NCBI RefSeq assembly: GCF_025961205.1
Contig: NZ_JAOQNH010000001.1
Span: 1,760,001 to 1,824,000 of the forward strand
DNA from: Azospirillum fermentarium
GTDB lineage: Bacteria; Pseudomonadota; Alphaproteobacteria; Azospirillales; Azospirillaceae
Length of the DNA stretch: 64,000 nucleotides
Direction: 5' to 3'
Position numbers and translations under genes: made by a program. The notes under the pieces were generated by a model that did not search any database, was not told the origin of the DNA, and saw only the letters and a program-made list of their open reading frames with translations. Of the stretch, positions 59,038 through 64,000 are shown one piece after another; positions within the stretch are counted from its first letter, which is position 1; each line of letters opens with the position of its first letter.

Positions 59038-60801
59038 ATGACGATGCCCACGCCCGCATCATGCCTGCCGTCATCGCCCGACACGCCGCGGCCCTGGCTG
59101 GCGGCGTACCCGGAGGGCATCGACTGGAATCTGGACATCCGCCCGCGGTCGCTGAACGCGCTGTTCGCCGAGGCGGTGGCACGGTTCGGGCCACGCCCGT
59201 GCCTGGAATTTCTCGGCGCCCGCACCAGCTACGCCGAGCTTGGCCGGCAGGTGGACCGGGCGGCCAAGGGCTTCCGCGCGCTGGGCGTGGGGCCGGGGGT
59301 CAAGGTGGGCCTGTGCCTGCCCAACACCCCCTATTCGGTCATCTGCTTCTTTGCGGTGCTGAAGGCCGGCGGCACGGTGGTCAATTACAACCCCCTCTAT
59401 GTGGAGCGGGAGCTTGAGCACCAGATCACCGATTCCGAAACCGACATCATGGTCACCATCGACTTGCAGCTCGTGCTGCCCAAGATGGTGACGGTGCTGG
59501 AGCGCACCCGGCTGCGCACGGTGGTGGTGTGCTCGCTGGCCGCAGCCCTGCCGGCGCTCAAGCGCCCGCTGTTCCGCCTGTTCAAGCGCGCCGACATCGC
59601 CCAGCCGCCGGCGGGCGACACGCGGTTCCTGTCGTTCGAGGCGCTGATTGCCAACGACGGGGTGATGACCGCCCCGGCGGTGGACCCGCAGAGCACCATC
59701 GCCGTGCTGCAATACACCGGCGGCACCACCGGCGTGCCCAAGGGCGCCATGCTGACCCACGCCAACCTGACCGCCAACGTGGCGCAGGTGCGCGCCTGGT
59801 TCCCCGGCGTGCGCGAGGGGCAGGAACGGATGCTGGCGGTGCTGCCGTTCTTCCACGTCTTCGCCATGACCATCGCCATGAATCTGGCGCTGGAGGTGGG
59901 GTGCGAGCTGATCCTGCTGCCGCGGTTCGACACGGCGCAGGTGCTCCAGACCATCCACAAGCGCCAGCCGACGCTGGTGCCCGGCGTGCCCACCATGTTC
60001 AAGGCGCTGCTGAGCGCGCCCGACGTGGGGCGCTATTCCCTGCGCTCCATCCGTTTCTGCATTTCCGGCGGCGCACCGCTGCCGGTGGAGCTGAAGCACG
60101 CGTTCGAGGCGGCCACCGGCTGCATCCTGGTCGAAGGCTACGGCCTGACCGAAACCTCGCCCGTGTCCACCGCCAACCCGCTGAAGGGGGAGAACAAGGC
60201 CGGGTCCATCGGCCTGCCGCTGCCGGGGGTGACGGTGGAGATCCGCTCGCTCGACGATCCCTCCCGCCTGGCCGCCAAGGGCGAGAAGGGGGAGGTGGTC
60301 ATCGCCGGCCCCCACGTCATGGCCGGCTACTGGAAACGCCCCGACGACACCGCCGCCACCATCCAGGACGGGTTCCTGCACACCGGCGACGTCGGCATCA
60401 TGGACGACGACGGGTACATCTTCCTGCTGGACCGGTTGAAGGATCTGATCATCTGCGGCGGCTACAACGTCTATCCCCGCGTGATCGAGGAGGCCATCTA
60501 CCAGCACCCCGACGTGGTGGCGGTGTGCGCCATCGGCCTGCCCCACGAATACCGCGGCCAGACGCCCAAGGCGTTCGTGCAGGTCAAGCCGGGGTCGAGC
60601 CTGACGCCCGACGGCTTGCGCACCTTCCTGTCGGACCGGCTGTCCAAGATCGAGATGCCGACCGAGATCGAGTTCCGTGACGAACTGCCCAAGACCGCGG
60701 TCGGCAAGCTGTCGAAGAAGGAGTTGATCGCCGAGGCGCTGGCGCAGGCGGTGCGGGCGAAGGGCGCGCCGGTAGGAGGTTCGTTGACGAATAATCAGTA
60801 A
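59038..60801 (+). CDS. Long-chain fatty acid-CoA ligase
   Basis: The 587-residue ANL-superfamily enzyme activates fatty acids as acyl-CoA through an acyl-adenylate. Key motifs are YTGGTTGVPKGAM (ATP loop), GYGLTETSPV, GEVVIAGPHVMAGYW, HTGDVGIMDDDGYIFLLDRLKDLIICGGYNVYP and the C-terminal catalytic Lys in PKTAVGKLSKKEL. It is FadD-like. GGAGGAG precedes the ATG at 59038. It is followed by a LiuR-like regulator 160 bp downstream and sits opposite an SCP2 gene. Confidence 0.93.
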   Translation: MTMPTPASCLPSSPDTPRPWLAAYPEGIDWNLDIRPRSLNALFAEAVARFGPRPCLEFLGARTSYAELGRQVDRAAKGFRALGVGPGVKVGLCLPNTPYSVICFFAVLKAGGTVVNYNPLYVERELEHQITDSETDIMVTIDLQLVLPKMVTVLERTRLRTVVVCSLAAALPALKRPLFRLFKRADIAQPPAGDTRFLSFEALIANDGVMTAPAVDPQSTIAVLQYTGGTTGVPKGAMLTHANLTANVAQVRAWFPGVREGQERMLAVLPFFHVFAMTIAMNLALEVGCELILLPRFDTAQVLQTIHKRQPTLVPGVPTMFKALLSAPDVGRYSLRSIRFCISGGAPLPVELKHAFEAATGCILVEGYGLTETSPVSTANPLKGENKAGSIGLPLPGVTVEIRSLDDPSRLAAKGEKGEVVIAGPHVMAGYWKRPDDTAATIQDGFLHTGDVGIMDDDGYIFLLDRLKDLIICGGYNVYPRVIEEAIYQHPDVVAVCAIGLPHEYRGQTPKAFVQVKPGSSLTPDGLRTFLSDRLSKIEMPTEIEFRDELPKTAVGKLSKKELIAEALAQAVRAKGAPVGGSLTNNQ

Positions 60802-60961
60802 CACTGACTGATCGACTGTTTAGGATGCCTAGTCGCCGCGCCATCTTCGTGGTACGAAGGGCTGTTCCGCAGGGGTATTCTGTTAACGCAACGGTCAAAG
60901 GGGGAGACGTTGCGGCGGAATGGCGGCTGTGGCGATGCTTTCCTAAGGGGCCTGGGGGCTT

Positions 60962-61357
60962 ATGGACGATCTGTATACGGTCAATCAGCTTGCCGAAGAG
61001 TTGGACATCACGCCGCGCGCGTTGCGTTTTTACGAGGCCAAGGGCCTGCTGACACCGAACCGGGTCGGCAACAACCGGGTCTACAACAAGCGCGACCGGG
61101 CGCGGCTGAAGCTGATTCTGCGCGGCAAGCGGCTGGGGTTCTCGCTGTCGGAGATCAAGGAGTATCTGGATCTCTACAACGTGGACCGCGACAACACGGG
61201 TCAGATGAAGCTGCTGCTGGGGCGGGTGCGCAAGCGTCTGGCCGTGCTGCACCAGCAGCGCCAGGATCTGGAGGCCACCGTGGGTGAACTCCAGGGCATC
61301 GAGGAACAGGTCAAGACCACCTTGCAGGAAAAGGGCATCGTGGTGGACGCGGGCTGA
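60962..61357 (+). CDS. MerR family regulator of the LiuR-like type
   Basis: The 131-residue protein has a MerR helix-turn-helix (YTVNQLAEELDITPRALRFYEAKGLL, then NRVYNKRDRARLKLILRGKRLGFSLSEIKEYLDLY) and a leucine-rich coiled coil. The LKLILRGKRLGFSL stretch is shared with LiuR, which controls branched-chain amino acid and acyl-CoA degradation genes. No metal-binding cysteines are seen, so an acyl-CoA effector is likely. AAGGGG precedes the ATG. It lies between the ligase, thioesterase and etf genes, which are its likely targets. Confidence 0.87.
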   Translation: MDDLYTVNQLAEELDITPRALRFYEAKGLLTPNRVGNNRVYNKRDRARLKLILRGKRLGFSLSEIKEYLDLYNVDRDNTGQMKLLLGRVRKRLAVLHQQRQDLEATVGELQGIEEQVKTTLQEKGIVVDAG

Positions 61358-61451
61358 ACCGCTACGGGTTTGCCGGCCATCGCCGTCCACGCTTCCGCCC
61401 TGTCCGCCGGTGGCCCGTCTGCGGGCGGAACGACGAGGGACATGGACGGCG

Positions 61452-61979
61452 ATGAATCTTCTCTTCCGGGTTCTGTGGGTCATGCTGGCCGCCCTGTTGG
61501 GGCGGCGGCTGGGGGTGATGGACGAATCGCGCGTGCCGTTGCGCGTTCTTCCCACCGACCTCGACCTCAACATCCATATGACCAACGCCCGCTACCTCAG
61601 CATGATGGATCTGGGGCGGCTGGACATGCTGATCCGCAGCGGTCTGGGCCGGGCCATGCTGCGCAACCGCTGGCAGACGGTGCTGGGGGCGTCCACCATC
61701 CGGTTCCGCCGGCCCCTGCGTCCCTTCCAGCGGTTCGATGTGGTCAGCCGGGTGCTGTGCTGGGACGAGCGGTGGTTCTACATCGAGCACCGCATCGAAA
61801 GCGGCGCGGAAACCGCCGCGGTGGCGGTGATGCAGGGTGTCTTCCTCGCCCGCGGCAAGGTGATCCCGCCCGCCGACGTGCTGGGGGCGCTGGGGGCGCC
61901 GGCCACCTCGCCGCCGGTGCCCGACCATGTGGCGGCGTGGCGCCCGCAGACACTGCCCGTGGAACGGGCGGCTGCATAA
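61452..61979 (+). CDS. Acyl-CoA thioesterase-like hot-dog protein
   Basis: The 175-residue protein has a hydrophobic N-terminus (about 1-18) that could anchor it, then a 4HBT/hot-dog fold with [26 protein letters not shown], the pattern of THEM6-like thioesterases. The end, ERAAA, is short. It probably hydrolyses acyl-CoA or acyl-ACP. It lies 40 bp before etfB, with which it may be co-transcribed. No clear ribosome site precedes the ATG at 61452. Confidence 0.82.
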   Translation: MNLLFRVLWVMLAALLGRRLGVMDESRVPLRVLPTDLDLNIHMTNARYLSMMDLGRLDMLIRSGLGRAMLRNRWQTVLGASTIRFRRPLRPFQRFDVVSRVLCWDERWFYIEHRIESGAETAAVAVMQGVFLARGKVIPPADVLGALGAPATSPPVPDHVAAWRPQTLPVERAAA

Positions 61980-62019
61980 ACAACACACAAATCAAAAGGT
62001 TAGGGAGGATGGAACGGTC

Positions 62020-62769
62020 ATGAAGATCCTCGTTCCCGTGAAGCGCGTGGTCGATTACAACGTCAAGGTCCGCGTGAAGGCGGACGGGTCGGGCGTTGAA
62101 ACGGCCAACGTGAAGATGTCGATGAACCCCTTCGACGAAATCGCCGTCGAAGAGGCGGTTCGCCTGAAGGAAGCCGGCACGGCCACCGAGGTGATCGCGG
62201 TGTCGGTCGGCCCGGCCCAGGCCCAGGAAACGCTGCGCACGGCGCTGGCCATGGGTGCGGACCGCGCGGTTCTGGTGCAGACCGATGCGGAGACCCAGCC
62301 GCTGGCCGTGGCGAAGGTGCTGAAGGCGCTGGTGGACCGGGAAGGTCCGGCGCTGGTGGTTCTGGGCAAGCAGGCGATCGACGACGATTGCAACCAGACG
62401 GGCCAGATGCTGGCCGCGCTGCTGGGCTGGCCGCAGGGGACGTTCGCGTCGAAGGTGACGGTGGCGGACGGTGCGGTCACCGTGGTCCGGGAGATCGACG
62501 GCGGTCTGGAGACGGTGAACCTGACGCTGCCGGCGGTGGTGACCGCCGACCTGCGCCTGAACGAGCCGCGCTACGCCAGCCTTCCCAACATCATGAAGGC
62601 GAAGAAGAAGCCGCTGGAAACCGTCACGCCCGACGCGCTCGGCGTCGATGTGGCGCCGCGGCTGACGACGCTGAAGGTGGCCGAGCCGCCCAAGCGCAAG
62701 GCCGGGGTGAAGGTGGCCGACGTGGCCGCCCTGGTGGACAAGCTGAAGAACGACGCCCGCGTTCTGTGA
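62020..62769 (+). CDS. etfB: Electron transfer flavoprotein beta subunit
   Basis: EtfB binds AMP and, with EtfA, accepts electrons from acyl-CoA dehydrogenases. The 249-residue protein shows [53 protein letters not shown] and [19 protein letters not shown], the typical EtfB signature. It is the catabolic, not the nitrogen-fixation FixA, type: the full [12 protein letters not shown] motif is present. GGGAGG lies upstream. etfA follows 17 bp later. Confidence 0.96.
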   Translation: MKILVPVKRVVDYNVKVRVKADGSGVETANVKMSMNPFDEIAVEEAVRLKEAGTATEVIAVSVGPAQAQETLRTALAMGADRAVLVQTDAETQPLAVAKVLKALVDREGPALVVLGKQAIDDDCNQTGQMLAALLGWPQGTFASKVTVADGAVTVVREIDGGLETVNLTLPAVVTADLRLNEPRYASLPNIMKAKKKPLETVTPDALGVDVAPRLTTLKVAEPPKRKAGVKVADVAALVDKLKNDARVL

Positions 62770-62786
62770 TTTGAGGTGATCGGACC

Positions 62787-63716
62787 ATGACCATTCTCGT
62801 TGTTGCGGAACACGACGGCGCCTCGCTGAAGCCGGCGACGCTGAACGCGGTGTCCGCCGCCGCCAAGATCGGTGGCGACATCCATGTGCTGGTGGCCGGC
62901 CAGGGCGTCGGCCCGGCGGCGGCCGCCGCCGCCACGGTGGCCGGCGTCGCCAAGGTGCTGAAGGCGGACTCCGCCGACCTCGCCCACCAGCTGCCCGAAG
63001 CGGTGGCCCCGCTGGTGGTGGCTCTGGCCTCCGGCTATGGCCACATCCTGGCCCCGGCGACCTCGGCGGGCAAGAACCTGCTCCCCCGCGTGGCGGCCCT
63101 GCTGGACGTGGCGGCGGTGTCGGACATCACCGCGGTGGTGTCGGACGATACCTTCGAGCGCCCGGTCTACGCCGGCAACGCCATTGCCACCGTGCGCTCG
63201 GCGGACGCGGTGAAGGTGATCATCGTGCGCACCACCGCCTTCGACCCCGTGGCCGCCGAGGGCGGTTCGGCGGCGGTCGAGGACGTGGCCTCGCCCGGGG
63301 CCGCGGCCACCGCCCGCTTCGTCGGCCAGGAACTCACCAAGTCCGAACGCCCCGAACTGACCCAGGCCCGCATCGTCGTGTCCGGCGGGCGCGGCATGCA
63401 GTCGGGCGACAATTTCAAGCTCCTCGAAGCCCTGGCCGACAAGCTCGGCGCCGCCGTCGGCGCCTCCCGCGCCGCGGTGGACGCCGGCTTCGTGCCCAAC
63501 GATTACCAGGTCGGACAAACCGGCAAGATCGTGGCGCCCGAGCTGTACATCGCCGTCGGCATCTCCGGTGCCATCCAGCACCTCGCCGGCATGAAGGACA
63601 GCAAGGTCATCGTCGCGATCAACAAGGACGAGGAAGCGCCCATCTTCCAGGTGGCCGATTACGGTCTCGTCGCCGACCTCTTCAAGGCGGTGCCGGACTT
63701 GGCGGAGGCGCTGTAA
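62787..63716 (+). CDS. etfA: Electron transfer flavoprotein alpha subunit
   Basis: EtfA carries the FAD. The 309-residue protein shows the C-terminal FAD domain: [54 protein letters not shown] and [19 protein letters not shown]. These are the ETF alpha hallmarks. It passes electrons from beta-oxidation to ubiquinone through ETF-QO, which is encoded elsewhere. A strong terminator follows about 85 bp downstream, so the etf genes end their operon here. Confidence 0.97.
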   Translation: MTILVVAEHDGASLKPATLNAVSAAAKIGGDIHVLVAGQGVGPAAAAAATVAGVAKVLKADSADLAHQLPEAVAPLVVALASGYGHILAPATSAGKNLLPRVAALLDVAAVSDITAVVSDDTFERPVYAGNAIATVRSADAVKVIIVRTTAFDPVAAEGGSAAVEDVASPGAAATARFVGQELTKSERPELTQARIVVSGGRGMQSGDNFKLLEALADKLGAAVGASRAAVDAGFVPNDYQVGQTGKIVAPELYIAVGISGAIQHLAGMKDSKVIVAINKDEEAPIFQVADYGLVADLFKAVPDLAEAL

Positions 63717-63800
63717 CCCCGCCCGTCACCGGTTTGTCGTCCTCTTGCTTCCGTCCCCCACGGTCTGCCGTCCACCGACGGCGGCAGGCCGTACCTCATG

Positions 63801-63833
63801 CGCCGGACACGCACCGTGTCCGGCGATTTTTTT
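63801..63833 (+). terminator. Rho-independent terminator after etfA
   Basis: A perfect 11-bp stem (63801-63811 with 63815-63825), three-base loop and ATTTTTTT follow. Confidence 0.93.
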
Positions 63834-63903
63834 GCTCCCCACCGCGGTGGATCATCCCATATTTTTGACGGATGTGGCCGAGACGCGGAGGACGGTACGC
63901 CCC

Positions 63904-64000
63904 ATGGATGAGGATGAACGCGCCCATTCCGTTCCCCGTCTCCCCGAGGGGAAAGGGCCTGTTGACCGGGTGTCTTTGCCTTGGCCGATGCGGGGGCTCT
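63904..64000 (+). CDS. Start of an unidentified gene cut by the window end
   Basis: An ATG at 63904 follows GCGGAGGACGG and opens a frame that runs to the edge, beginning MDEDERAHSVPRLPEGKG. The 32 visible residues are polar and give no family clue. The ribosome site and the terminator before it support a real gene. Confidence 0.5.
   Translation, partial: MDEDERAHSVPRLPEGKGPVDRVSLPWPMRGL

Overview
The window reads as a stretch of core chromosome from a GC-rich alphaproteobacterium, most likely a Rhodospirillales member close to Azospirillum. The evidence is the gene order lspA with a BamF-like DUF3035 gene and M16 peptidases, plsX-fabH-ihfA-merR, the ribD/ribE/ribB/ribH/nusB/thiL run, a MucR regulator, a DUF29 protein, an H+-pyrophosphatase and a Shethna-type (FeSII) ferredoxin of the kind that protects nitrogenase. 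I see no rRNA, tRNA, CRISPR array, insertion sequence or prophage. The genus is an inference.

Layout. 0-5 kb: a NasT-like ANTAR regulator and a STAS protein, convergent with mutL and pgi. 5-14.6 kb: minus-strand genes for two secreted M16 peptidases, a DUF3035 lipoprotein, lspA, ileS, pyrE, a 61-residue protein, a DUF29 protein and ribF. 14.7-19.3 kb: a MaoC hydratase, an alpha/beta hydrolase, a bacteriohemerythrin, an FmdB zinc ribbon, a divergent HxlR/quinone-reductase pair, and a possible 24-residue hydrophobic peptide flanked by hairpins. 19.6-24.3 kb: dciA (DUF721), a DsbA-like thioredoxin and smc. 24.3-28.7 kb: a PCu(A)C copper chaperone, a DUF2946 protein and a very large class A penicillin-binding protein. 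28.7-33.8 kb: two ligase-associated DNA-repair genes (pdeM and a DEXH helicase) separated by an FeSII ferredoxin, a cluster of inverted repeats and a lone fliG. 33.9-37.6 kb: an unknown membrane protein, a rhomboid protease, mtnP, two small unknowns and mucR.

38-48.5 kb: rpiB, glyA, nrdR, then the riboflavin run with nusB and thiL, a FliL-like protein and hppA. In the riboflavin run the GTP cyclohydrolase half of RibBA has lost its zinc cysteines and RibH lacks the usual catalytic histidine. 48.5-53.8 kb: bamE, a cytochrome bc1 assembly chaperone, DUF177, rpmF, plsX, fabH, ihfA and merR. 53.8-58.5 kb: a YqaA membrane protein, a soluble PAS histidine kinase, a DmeF-like metal exporter and a DUF6134 protein. 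58.5-63.7 kb: an acyl-CoA set (SCP2, acyl-CoA ligase, a LiuR-like MerR regulator, thioesterase, etfB, etfA), with a candidate MerR operator between the divergent SCP2 and ligase genes. The window ends inside an unidentified gene.

No obvious new multi-gene system stands out. The best leads are the degenerate RibBX plus variant RibH in one operon, the predicted LiuR-like acyl-CoA regulon, the 24-residue hydrophobic peptide between stem-loops, the inverted-repeat element that overlaps the fliG stop codon, and the small membrane protein next to a rhomboid protease.
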